The notes under the pieces are model-generated. The model had not been told where the DNA came from, did not search any database, and saw nothing but the letters and a program-made list of their open reading frames with translations. The translations under genes were made by a program, and so were the position numbers. A stretch of 48,540 bases of DNA from Prosthecobacter debontii (GTDB lineage Bacteria; Verrucomicrobiota; Verrucomicrobiia; Verrucomicrobiales; Akkermansiaceae): contig CAMAXN010000017.1 in assembly GCA_945862245.1 (NCBI GenBank), positions 1-48,540 of the forward strand. Direction: 5' to 3'. Positions 7,939 to 16,665 of the stretch are shown here, piece after piece; the stretch's first letter is position 1; each line of letters begins with the position of its first letter.

Positions 7939-9222
7939 TCAGGAAATGTATTCGTAACCGAAATACGGCACAAGCGCTTCGGGGATGCGGATCGATTCAT
8001 TGGCTTGCTGATATTGTTCCAGCAGAGCCACGTAAAGCCGAGGTAGGGCAGTTCCGGAGCCGTTGAGTGTGTGCGGGAAACGATTTTTCCCTTCCTTGTC
8101 CTTGAATCGAAGCTTCATCCTCCGCGCCTGATAATCGCCGAAACATGAGCAGCTTGATACCTCTAAGTATTTCCCGTGGCCGGGTGCCCAGACCTCGATG
8201 TCGTAGGTCTTCGCTGAGGACTGTCCGATATCTCCAGTGCAAAGTTCGATCACCCGGTAATGTAGCCCGAGCTTTTGCAAAATGCTCTCCGCATGCGCGG
8301 TCAGCTCCTCCAGCGCTTGGAAGCCCGTTTCCGGATCGACCACTTGCACGAGCTCCACTTTATCAAACTGATGCATGCGAATGATGCCCTTGTTATCGCG
8401 GCCTGCGGAACCCGCCTCTCGCCGGAAGCAGGGTGTGTAGGCCACCAGCTTGATCGGGAGGTCGGACTCAGCAACGATGGTATCGCGGTAAAGATTCGTC
8501 ACAGGAACCTCGGCGGTGGGAGCGAGAAAAAGGGTGTTGCGGCCGTCGTTTCCCGAAGGCTCGGTGCCATACATATCGTCCTCAAACTTTGGCAACTGAC
8601 CGGTACCTTCCATGCACTCACGCAGCACGAGGTGCGGCACATTGACCTCCTCGTAGCCATTCTCCGTCTGAGTATCTAACAAGAACTGGATCAATGCCCG
8701 CTCCAGCTTCGCGCCCTTGCCGCGATAAACCGCGAAGCCCGACCCGGCGATGCGGATCGCGTCGTCCCACGAGATCAGGCCGTGTTTCGTGGCGAGCTCC
8801 ACATGATCCTTCGGCTCGGAAATTTCCGGTTTCGCACCCCACTCGCGGACGATGGGGTTCGCCTCCTCGCTGTCGCCCACCGGGCATCCCGAGTGGGGTA
8901 GGTTGGGGATGTTGAGGAGAAGTTCCGTTTGCTTCGTTGAGGCATCCTCTGCTTCGGTGTCGTGTTTGGAAATCTCGTCGTTGATGGCGCGCACCTCCGC
9001 CTCGATCGCCGTGCTGTCCTCGCCCTTCGCTTTCATCAACCCGATCTGCTTGGAGATCGTCTTGCGCTTGTTTTGGAGTTCCTGCTTCGCGGTCTCGAAG
9101 GCACGCCGCGCCTCATCGCAGGCCAGCACTTCGTCGATCAGTTTCCAATGATCCCCGCCGCGAGCCTTCAGCCGCGTCTTAACCTCGTCCGCCTGTTCCC
9201 GTATCACCCGTATGTCCAGCAT
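7939..9222 (-). CDS. serS: Seryl-tRNA synthetase
   Basis: The best start is ATG 9222, giving 427 residues beginning MLDIRVIREQADEVKTRLKA, the usual SerRS N-terminus. A further in-frame extension upstream is unlikely to be real. The N-terminal coiled-coil arm that binds tRNA-Ser covers about residues 30-100. Class II motif 2 is FRREAGSAGRDNKGIIR and motif 3 is GSGTALPRLYVALLEQYQ near the C-terminus. The enzyme charges tRNA-Ser, and also starts selenocysteine synthesis where that exists. It leads the minus-strand cluster with the esterase, CPBP and DUF1080 genes. No T-box or other leader structure was seen upstream. Confidence 0.97.
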   Translation of the reverse strand: MLDIRVIREQADEVKTRLKARGGDHWKLIDEVLACDEARRAFETAKQELQNKRKTISKQIGLMKAKGEDSTAIEAEVRAINDEISKHDTEAEDASTKQTELLLNIPNLPHSGCPVGDSEEANPIVREWGAKPEISEPKDHVELATKHGLISWDDAIRIAGSGFAVYRGKGAKLERALIQFLLDTQTENGYEEVNVPHLVLRECMEGTGQLPKFEDDMYGTEPSGNDGRNTLFLAPTAEVPVTNLYRDTIVAESDLPIKLVAYTPCFRREAGSAGRDNKGIIRMHQFDKVELVQVVDPETGFQALEELTAHAESILQKLGLHYRVIELCTGDIGQSSAKTYDIEVWAPGHGKYLEVSSCSCFGDYQARRMKLRFKDKEGKNRFPHTLNGSGTALPRLYVALLEQYQQANESIRIPEALVPYFGYEYIS

Positions 9223-9299
9223 GTCGGGCGCACTTTCACGGATCGCCGCGGGGGTGAAAAGCTCCGATTTCAGAAGCCCATATCGCGAAAACATCGGGA

Positions 9300-9327
9300 T
9301 TGCGGTTGTTATTACATGGGTTATAAT
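9300..9327 (+). promoter_or_regulatory. Promoter of the AbrB/Doc operon, predicted leaderless
   Basis: A consensus -10 box TATAAT lies at 9322-9327, with a weak -35 (TTGCGG, 9300-9305) 16 bp upstream. Transcription would start six to eight bases after the box, at or next to the AbrB ATG at 9334, so the message would have almost no leader. The AbrB-like product could bind here to autoregulate, as is usual for such antitoxins. Confidence 0.55.
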
Positions 9328-9333
9328 GTCGGC

Positions 9334-9561
9334 ATGATCACCACCGTCAAAATCACCTCGATCGGCAACTCAGCGGGCATCATCCTGCCCAAGGAGTTGC
9401 TGGAAAAGCTGCGCGTCTCGAAAGGCGACACCCTGACCGTCACGGAAACGCCGGATGGCATCGGCCTCAATCCCTATGATGAGAACTTCGCCACGGCGAT
9501 GAATCTTGCGGAGGAGATCATGCGGGAAGACCGGGATGTTCTCAGGAAGCTGGCTCAATAG
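9334..9561 (+). CDS. AbrB/MazE-type antitoxin, DNA-binding
   Basis: The 75-residue protein MITTVKITSIGNSAGIILPK has the swapped-hairpin AbrB/SpoVT/MazE fold signature: a short strand, GNSAGIILPKELLEKL, then KGDTLTVTETPDGIGL. The C-terminal tail (DENFATAMNLAEEIMREDRDVLRKLAQ) is the helical part that would wrap the toxin. ATG 9334 is preferred over ATG 9316 because the -10 box lies between the two. The gene is 17 bp ahead of a Doc-type toxin, so it is most likely the antitoxin and autorepressor of that pair. Doc is classically paired with Phd, but AbrB/Doc combinations are also known. Confidence 0.88.
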   Translation: MITTVKITSIGNSAGIILPKELLEKLRVSKGDTLTVTETPDGIGLNPYDENFATAMNLAEEIMREDRDVLRKLAQ

Positions 9562-9578
9562 AATTTCACAAGCGACCG

Positions 9579-9974
9579 ATGACTTCCGAACCAAAATGGA
9601 TCACCCCGCCAATCGCGCAAGCGATCCATAACAGGCAGCTCGCGGAACACGGAGGACAAGACGGCCTGAGGGACGAAGGTCTTCTCCTTTCTGCCTTGGC
9701 GAGACCCCAGCAGTTGCTCAGTTACGGAAGCCCTCCTCCCGACCTTTGCTCCCTGGCTGCGACCTACGCATACGGTATCGCGAAAAACCATCCCTTCCTG
9801 GATGGCAACAAGCGCACCGCGTTCGTGGTTTACCGCCTGTTCCTCAAATGGAACGGGGTCGAGCTGAAGGCGGATAAGACACAGCGTTATGTGACTATGC
9901 TCGCCCTCGCCGCCGGGGAGATTTCCGAGGAATCCTTCGCCGCCTGGCTGCGCGAAAACACGTCCACAGACTGA
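9579..9974 (+). CDS. doc: Doc-type toxin (Fic/Doc family, death on curing)
   Basis: The 131-residue protein has the Fic core NHPFLDGNKRTAF near residues 68-80, in the Doc variant with Lys in place of the first Arg-associated Gly segment (HPFxDGNKRT). It begins with ITPPIAQAIHNRQLAEHGG and GLRDEGLLLSALARPQQL, both typical of Doc. Doc phosphorylates the elongation factor EF-Tu and stops translation. The antitoxin is the AbrB-like gene immediately upstream in the same operon. All visible catalytic residues (His, Asp, Asn, Lys, Arg) are intact, so the toxin is probably active. Length is normal for Doc (about 126 residues). Confidence 0.92.
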   Translation: MTSEPKWITPPIAQAIHNRQLAEHGGQDGLRDEGLLLSALARPQQLLSYGSPPPDLCSLAATYAYGIAKNHPFLDGNKRTAFVVYRLFLKWNGVELKADKTQRYVTMLALAAGEISEESFAAWLRENTSTD

Positions 9975-10051
9975 GTCCATCGGCTTTTCCCACCTCAGGA
10001 TTCCTGCACTAGGGAAGCACAGTCACCAAACTTTGTCAGAAAAAAGTGATT

Positions 10052-11387
<1,336 letters not shown>

Positions 11388-11413
11388 TCCGAAACTCGGA
11401 AGCATCTATCCAC

Positions 11414-11447
11414 GGCGGGCCGCGCAAGTCGCGGCTCGCCTTTTTTT
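11414..11447 (+). terminator. Rho-independent terminator after GAPDH
   Basis: GGCGGGCCGCG (11414-11424) pairs with CGCGGCTCGCC (11430-11440) over 11 bp with a single G-T wobble and a 5-base loop. A run of seven T residues follows. It is the clearest intrinsic terminator in the window. The convergent acyltransferase gene ends only 4 bp beyond it. Confidence 0.93.
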
Positions 11448-11450
11448 GAT

Positions 11451-12554
11451 TTATGTGCGTTTGCGGCTTTTCCAAGCATCAATAAATTGCGCGAGGATGA
11501 GAAAAAATAGGATGAAAATCGCCGCGCCCAATGTTGCCTGCCATGGACCGAGCTTGCCACTGATCCAATCGTTGAGACCGATGCCGATAACCATGCCATA
11601 AAGGATTATGACGTGAATGATGTAGATTTCGAAGGTCAGCCTGCCGACGACTAGTAGGCGGGGGAAACCGATCCCCCACATCGTCTCTACCCAGCACAGC
11701 AAGCCGATGAAAGCCACTACCTGCGCCGCGCGCGATGTGAACCATGTGAGCCCAAAAACAGTGGCATCATCGAGGTAGGGAAAGCTGAAGACAGCTGCAC
11801 GGAGCACCTCTAATACGGCAGCTAGCGCGAAAAACCAGAGACAGGAGAGCGGGGTCTGGAGCTTTCCGCGAAATATCCTGATGCAATCCCCAATGGCTCC
11901 ACCGAGGAACACGAAGGCCAGCCATGGCGCGAGCGGAAACACCGAATGCGGGCCGCGTATCGCATTCTGAATAATCTGCGGCCAACCGGCTGGAACATAC
12001 TGCGTTTCTGGCATCTGGCGCAACCAGATGTAGAGCGCGAGAGTGGCGGCACAGGCTCCTACATACCACCATGCAAGGGCAAGCCCGCCAATGCGGTGCC
12101 GAATAGCTGCGATGACAAGCAGGGCGACGAGGCCGATCCCGATGCATTGCAGGACATGGAAGGCGGATGCCCATGCCGGGAAATCCAGCTGCACATAGGA
12201 TTGGATCCGCGATGCGGAAAGCTGCAGGGCGTATCCCCAGAGCAGCAGTTCTCCGGCGCGCCTAAGCCCTTTGCGAACCCGCTTGCGTTTCAGGAAGCGC
12301 GGCTCGGTCTCACCCCCAAGCAAATAGGTGAATATCATTCCAGCGACCGTAAAGAACAGCGGGGCAGTGAATCCGCGCACGAAATTCCAGGCCCTGTATA
12401 CAGGGTACTCCGCATACTGCCCTCTCTCCCCGAGCGCCTCCCCTACGAAGTGCCCTTCCAACATCAGCAGGATCGCCAAGGCCCGAGCTAGATCGATAAA
12501 CTTTAACCTCGGCTCTGCTTGGCTGTTTGGCTTATCAAAACTGATTTCGCTCAT
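11451..12554 (-). CDS. Multi-pass membrane acyltransferase, DUF1624/HGSNAT-like
   Basis: The 367-residue polytopic protein has ten or so hydrophobic helices. The N-terminus (RLKFIDLARALAILLMLEGH) matches the opening of the heparan-alpha-glucosaminide acetyltransferase/DUF1624 and related acyltransferase-3 families, where R..IDxxRg.ai..M...H holds the proposed catalytic His. Such enzymes carry acyl groups across the membrane onto cell-surface sugars. The specific substrate is unknown. It is the last gene of a minus-strand run with the LppM-like and thiol proteins, 57 bp after the LppM stop, and converges on the GAPDH terminator. There is no Shine-Dalgarno sequence at its ATG. Confidence 0.75.
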   Translation of the reverse strand: MSEISFDKPNSQAEPRLKFIDLARALAILLMLEGHFVGEALGERGQYAEYPVYRAWNFVRGFTAPLFFTVAGMIFTYLLGGETEPRFLKRKRVRKGLRRAGELLLWGYALQLSASRIQSYVQLDFPAWASAFHVLQCIGIGLVALLVIAAIRHRIGGLALAWWYVGACAATLALYIWLRQMPETQYVPAGWPQIIQNAIRGPHSVFPLAPWLAFVFLGGAIGDCIRIFRGKLQTPLSCLWFFALAAVLEVLRAAVFSFPYLDDATVFGLTWFTSRAAQVVAFIGLLCWVETMWGIGFPRLLVVGRLTFEIYIIHVIILYGMVIGIGLNDWISGKLGPWQATLGAAIFILFFLILAQFIDAWKSRKRT

Positions 12555-12611
12555 GGGCTTGAATTATCGCTTGAGCGCGATGGGAACAGCAAGCCCCGCA
12601 TCCTGAGTAAT

Positions 12612-13340
12612 TCACACAATACGCGCTCGCCTGCGGCGGATCAAATAACGGCAAAGGACGGCGATCAGGATCGCGAGGAGTAAGGTTACGAAACCGATTA
12701 GCAGCCAAGGAATGGGTAGTGGCATAGTGAAAGCATTCACGGTTGGCTTGCTCAGCGCGATAGCGAGGGCGGTTTTCCAAACTAGGGTACGACCTTTATT
12801 TTTGGTATTGGTGGCGTTATGAGAGGTGGCTGCATTTGGCAGATGGATGATGGTGGTGACGCTTCGGCCATCGAGCTGCGACTTTGGGATAAAACCAGCT
12901 CCGGGTAGGACCTTAGAGAATTCTGCGATCCTTTTGAAATCTATATCGAGGCCGCGTAAGTTGACTTCCGCCTTACCCATAAGCTCCACCCCTGTGGCGG
13001 GCAGCTTCTCAATCGTGGGACCGGAAGCAACCCCGGCCAAGTCCATCGCGTTAGAAAAGGTCGCGCTGACATCTATGTGCAATCGTCCCTGCTCGGTGCG
13101 GGTCTTGATAACGTGGCTTGTGAACTCGGGCGTCTCCGCCATGAAATCTGCGATGAGCTTTTTCACCCCATCCTCGCCGCCATGGATAGATGCCGCAACA
13201 GCAGGAGCCGACACAGTGATGCGGGCGGCGCCGGATGCATCCGCGTGTATCCAGATTTCTTCACGGACATCGAGGCAGGAGCTGACTAGGAAGCATGCCA
13301 ACAGGGCGAGTGTGGCCGCGTGTTTGTGCCAAAGGTTCAA
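12612..13340 (-). CDS. LppM-like lipoprotein with C-terminal membrane anchor
   Basis: The 242-residue protein begins with a lipoprotein signal (ALLACFLVSSC, lipid-modified Cys at residue 22). It continues with the LppM/DUF3153 style domain (CLDVREEIWIHADASGAARIT), common in bacterial surface proteins of unknown function, and ends in a transmembrane helix near 209-233 followed by an Arg-rich tail. This would give a domain held to the membrane at both ends. The start codon is TTG at 13340, with no Shine-Dalgarno sequence and no in-frame ATG that would keep the signal. It begins 14 bp after the stop of the thiol-protein gene, so the two are probably one operon. Confidence 0.72.
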   Translation of the reverse strand: MNLWHKHAATLALLACFLVSSCLDVREEIWIHADASGAARITVSAPAVAASIHGGEDGVKKLIADFMAETPEFTSHVIKTRTEQGRLHIDVSATFSNAMDLAGVASGPTIEKLPATGVELMGKAEVNLRGLDIDFKRIAEFSKVLPGAGFIPKSQLDGRSVTTIIHLPNAATSHNATNTKNKGRTLVWKTALAIALSKPTVNAFTMPLPIPWLLIGFVTLLLAILIAVLCRYLIRRRRARIV

Positions 13341-13354
13341 GGTGATATTAGGTT

Positions 13355-14311
13355 TTATCCGGCTGAAGCCCGTTGGAACAGCGAGGCGAGATCCGGAAGG
13401 TCGGCGGCGCTACGCGCGGGCTGTGCGGAAACGATTTCCCCGCGATGGAAAATAAAAGCACCGGGCAACTGGAGACCATCCCCCGCAAGGTGACCAACCC
13501 CACATCCCTTGAAAACGGCGATCAATCCCCTCCACCAAACATGGGGGCCGAAGAGTTCCATGAAACCGCCCTTGCCAAGGCCGAAAGCGCGATACAGTTC
13601 GCAGCGGGGATCAGCAATGCGGGGGGTGTCTGAGTGCTCGCCGAGGTAACGGATTTCCTCGCCGGATTTCAGCATGTGGACGAGGACAAGGACTGCTCCG
13701 TGGCGCTGCGCCTGCTGCTCCAGTTCTTGAAGACTACGCAAGATCTGGCGTGTGAACGTACAACCAAAGTGGCGCAAAAAAACGAGCACAAGTGGACGTT
13801 CTTGCGAAGCATCGGAGAGAGTCTCATCGGTGGAGAGTTGATAGATCGTGGCGGCCTCATAGATGGAGTAGGGGGTGCTGCGGTAAAGAGGAATGCCGGT
13901 GTGGGCGCGCAGCGCGGCCCAAAGAATAAATCCGTAAGGAATGATCCAAACCAGGGCATCGAGAATTAGGAAAAATAGCGAACCGGCGGGGAGAGTATGG
14001 GAGGAAACCGCGAAACAAATAATCAGGGAGGTGACTATGGCTTTCATGAAAGCCATCAATACAATGAGCCAATGCCGGATTGGATCCATGGCGGCAAAAA
14101 GTAGGGCTACACCGACTGCTCCGGAGATCATCCCTAGCACGCGCCAGAGCATGGGATGGTTTGGGCGTTGGATACTGAGCAGATCAAAGGCATGGAAAGG
14201 CCAAGCGTTCGTCCACACTGCGAATAGAATATGGTAGGCTCCAGCGAGCAGCAGGGTGGTACGCATCCATTGGCTGGTGCGGCATGTTCCCTCTGGGCAA
14301 TACAAAGTCAT
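13355..14311 (-). CDS. Membrane-fused peroxiredoxin-like (AhpC/TSA_2, SelL-type) protein
   Basis: From ATG 14311 (AGGA lies 6 bp before it) the product is 318 residues. The first 135 or so form four to five transmembrane helices. The rest is a thioredoxin-fold domain with LVFLRHFGCTFTRQ around residue 184, the signature of the AhpC/TSA_2 family. In most relatives the motif is CxxC or UxxC. Here the second Cys is Thr, so a classical CxxC disulfide cannot form. It is probably a thiol redox protein on one face of the cytoplasmic membrane. A 6-bp hairpin (14334-14351) lies just before the ribosome binding site. It heads the run into the LppM-like and acyltransferase genes. Confidence 0.72.
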   Translation of the reverse strand: MTLYCPEGTCRTSQWMRTTLLLAGAYHILFAVWTNAWPFHAFDLLSIQRPNHPMLWRVLGMISGAVGVALLFAAMDPIRHWLIVLMAFMKAIVTSLIICFAVSSHTLPAGSLFFLILDALVWIIPYGFILWAALRAHTGIPLYRSTPYSIYEAATIYQLSTDETLSDASQERPLVLVFLRHFGCTFTRQILRSLQELEQQAQRHGAVLVLVHMLKSGEEIRYLGEHSDTPRIADPRCELYRAFGLGKGGFMELFGPHVWWRGLIAVFKGCGVGHLAGDGLQLPGAFIFHRGEIVSAQPARSAADLPDLASLFQRASAG

Positions 14312-14447
14312 ACAACATCCTAGGAGTAAACTTTCTCCCTGCAACGGGAGATTTTCAGCATATTTTCTTTCTGCGGCCGCGCCTGACGCATACCTACCTA
14401 AGTTCCCACTTGAATCTCCAACCTGCTCGCCCTAATCCCTTCCCCGC

Positions 14448-15053
14448 ATGGACGCTCGCCACCCTTATGAAATGATCCCACTGTTCACTGCGGGATGCGT
14501 ACTGGGAGTGTGGCTGATCGGCTCCCACTCTTTGATGTTAGCGCGACCGGCGCTGGTCCAGGGTTGGTTGAAAAAATTTCCGCGCCATGCCCTCTCCGGG
14601 CAGATCATCCTCGGTATCGGTCTCGCATGGTTTTGGCTGCTTGTCGCGCCGGAAGGCATGGGCAAGCTCAGTGCCCTATGTATGGATCTCGGCGAGTTCA
14701 ACAACATTAAGCCTACACTGAGGCTGCTGGTGCCCGCCACGCTGGTAATGGTTGCAGTGAGTGTGCGCGACTTTCTAGCGGTGCGAGCCTTGGGCGTGCT
14801 CGGGCTGATGATTGCCGCGCCGTTGCTGGATGCCGCTTTCCTGAAAGAACCTTCCAGCCGCCTGCTCATTCCGATTTTCGCCTATGTGTTGCTGACGGTA
14901 TCGATGTATTTGGTGGGGATGCCCTACCTCTTCCGCGATGCGGTGACATGGCTAACAACTACCCCAGCAAGATGGAGGATAGCCTGCCTTCTAGGGCTGG
15001 GCTACGGCGTAGCCACGCTGATCTGCACATTCGCTTTTTGGCGAAATTACTAG
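14448..15053 (+). CDS. Unknown six-helix membrane protein
   Basis: I do not recognise this 201-residue protein. It has about six hydrophobic stretches (for example LFTAGCVLGVWLIGSHSLML, LVPATLVMVAVSVRDFLAV, VLGLMIAAPLLDAAFL and a C-terminal GLGYGVATLICTFAFW) with short polar loops. It ends in a basic segment and FWRNY. It is transcribed divergently from the thiol-protein operon. Its stop lies 4 bp from the convergent entericidin-like gene. The frame stays open throughout with coding-like codon use, so the gene is probably real. Function is unknown. Confidence 0.7.
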   Translation: MDARHPYEMIPLFTAGCVLGVWLIGSHSLMLARPALVQGWLKKFPRHALSGQIILGIGLAWFWLLVAPEGMGKLSALCMDLGEFNNIKPTLRLLVPATLVMVAVSVRDFLAVRALGVLGLMIAAPLLDAAFLKEPSSRLLIPIFAYVLLTVSMYLVGMPYLFRDAVTWLTTTPARWRIACLLGLGYGVATLICTFAFWRNY

Positions 15054-15057
15054 GAGA

Positions 15058-15243
15058 CTAGTAAATAGGAGGAGCGCCAGATTGATCATCCGAAGTATAA
15101 CCTCCGGTCTTTTCCTCCGCTTTTTTCTCCATTTCAGTGCCGAGCACACGCATGTCCCGCCCCAAGCCAATCGCGGTGTTGCATGATGACAGGGTGATGA
15201 GAGTAATAATGCTAATAAATATCGTATTCAAAGTGCGTTTCAT
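15058..15243 (-). CDS. Entericidin-like small lipoprotein
   Basis: The 61-residue peptide has a short signal with a lipobox, ITLSSCNTAIGLGRDM, lipid Cys at 21. The mature part (CNTAIGLGRDMRVLGTEMEKKAEE) resembles entericidin EcnA/EcnB, small membrane lipoproteins that act as a bacteriolytic peptide and antidote pair in enterobacteria. In many other phyla a single copy occurs, with unknown role. A Gly-Gly-Tyr-Thr tail follows. The ATG at 15243 lacks a Shine-Dalgarno sequence. It lies 33 bp after the stop of the acidic protein gene. Confidence 0.75.
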   Translation of the reverse strand: MKRTLNTIFISIITLITLSSCNTAIGLGRDMRVLGTEMEKKAEEKTGGYTSDDQSGAPPIY

Positions 15244-15276
15244 GTAGGTAAAAATTGCGGTCAGAGACCGCGGTTG

Positions 15277-16467
15277 TCAACTTTTCTTGATTTCGCGGCG
15301 CATTTTGATGATTCCATCGCGGATCATAAAAATTTCGTGACGGAGGTTTTCGAGATACGCGCAGGCGTCGGGATCGTCTGCATCGGCGATCATTTCACCG
15401 CAGGCACCTACGGCGTCGTTAATCCAGTTCAGGCAGCGTTTCAAAACGGCGAGGACGAACCCGGCTTCTGGTTCGTAATCGCTACCATGCCCATGGAGCA
15501 CGCCCGCCAGCTTGGCGCTGACCTGCATGAGATTGGAAACGAGCCGCTGGGCCGGGCTGTCCTTGTCATCGCCGCGACTCACCAGATCAAAGCTACGCAT
15601 GGCCACTTCGCGGGCCTTGGCCTGGAGCGGGTGGCTTTCGGCCAACCATTCGTCTTCGCTTTCATTGTCTTCATCGTCCCCATCGGAGTTTTGCCATTCC
15701 TCCAAGAAATCCGCTTCTGTAGCTGAGTCCTCGTCCTCTCCGTTTTCCTCGCGCTCTGCCATAGCTCCGAGAAGACCATCCCAGCCCATCACGAATGCCT
15801 CTTTCCGCTCACTGTCGTAGTCGTCGATGTATTTTTCTAATACCTCCTGATAGGCGTCACTGAGGCGATCAGATTCTTTGAGGCGCTCTTCCCACTCAAA
15901 TTCGTCGAGTTCGCCTTTGTTGGTAACGGATGCACTTTCTACTAAATCGTCGAGCTCATTGCGGCGTATCACCTGGGCGAGGAAATCCCGCATCGCGCTC
16001 AGGTTGGCGAGTTTCTGCGCTTCCTCCTGATCCTCATCCATCTGCCACCCGCTAGCGGAAACTTTCAGTTGGTAATCCGCCGCCTCGATGAGCACCCGCC
16101 CGTTGATTTCGCTGAACCACTCGATATAGAGGATGTTGCTCCACTGGTAAGGTATTTCCTGTCCACGCCGTTCGCACTCGTCCATTTCTTCCTCGGAAAT
16201 TTCCGGTACACGTGCTTTTCGTGAGGCGGTGATATCGCCGATGATGCCGGTCTGCTCGGTATCGAGTTCGGAAGCCTCGGGGCAGACACGGGGTTTGGGA
16301 TTCTCAAACTCCAGCACGGTTCCTGCGAGATCGCGCCAACAATCGCCGTTAAGGGAAAGGATCAGCGGCTCATCGCGGCCGGCGAGCCAGATCTTGCCAG
16401 TGGTGAGCCCCTCGACGGTGTTGTCGATCAACCCGTGTTCCACCGCTTCATCCACGCGCCATGCCAT
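15277..16467 (-). CDS. Unknown, highly acidic 396-residue protein
   Basis: I do not recognise a family. The protein has no signal peptide or membrane segment, so it is probably cytosolic. The first 100 residues look like a small beta-rich domain (KIWLAGRDEPLILSLNG). Residues 155-275 are very rich in Glu and Asp, with a low-complexity acidic run around 235-275 (NSDGDDEDNESEDEW). The C-terminal 110 residues look alpha-helical (AQRLVSNLMQVSAKLAGVL and EIFMIRDGIIKMRREIKKS). The frame is long, uses normal codons and contains no conflicting better ORF, so it is a real gene. Function cannot be assigned. It is transcribed divergently from the kinase gene. Confidence 0.72.
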   Translation of the reverse strand: MAWRVDEAVEHGLIDNTVEGLTTGKIWLAGRDEPLILSLNGDCWRDLAGTVLEFENPKPRVCPEASELDTEQTGIIGDITASRKARVPEISEEEMDECERRGQEIPYQWSNILYIEWFSEINGRVLIEAADYQLKVSASGWQMDEDQEEAQKLANLSAMRDFLAQVIRRNELDDLVESASVTNKGELDEFEWEERLKESDRLSDAYQEVLEKYIDDYDSERKEAFVMGWDGLLGAMAEREENGEDEDSATEADFLEEWQNSDGDDEDNESEDEWLAESHPLQAKAREVAMRSFDLVSRGDDKDSPAQRLVSNLMQVSAKLAGVLHGHGSDYEPEAGFVLAVLKRCLNWINDAVGACGEMIADADDPDACAYLENLRHEIFMIRDGIIKMRREIKKS

Positions 16468-16624
16468 GCACCATATGATCCCACCTCGACGGCGACCGTC
16501 AAGCAGGCTGTTTTAGGCGGAACGAGAGCCCGTCAATAAATTCGCCTGCCCGGCATCGCTTTGTATTTCTCTGCCAGGGCAATCGTTTATTTTCTGCGCT
16601 TGCGCTTGCCACACGCCCGTGCTC

Positions 16625-16653
16625 TTGACAGATCAGGGGGGCAGTGTGAATAC
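16625..16653 (+). promoter_or_regulatory. Candidate promoter of the Ser/Thr kinase
   Basis: A perfect -35 box TTGACA lies at 16625-16630. The -10 is poor: GAATAC at the canonical spacing, or TACATT at 16651-16656 with a 20-bp spacer. The kinase ATG is at 16666, so the leader would be very short. Confidence 0.35.
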
Positions 16654-16665
16654 ATTCCATTCCAG

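Noticed and set aside
8962..9333. N-terminal extension of the AbrB gene
   Set aside because: It overlaps serS on the opposite strand and has no AbrB similarity. The promoter and ATG 9334 give the normal length.
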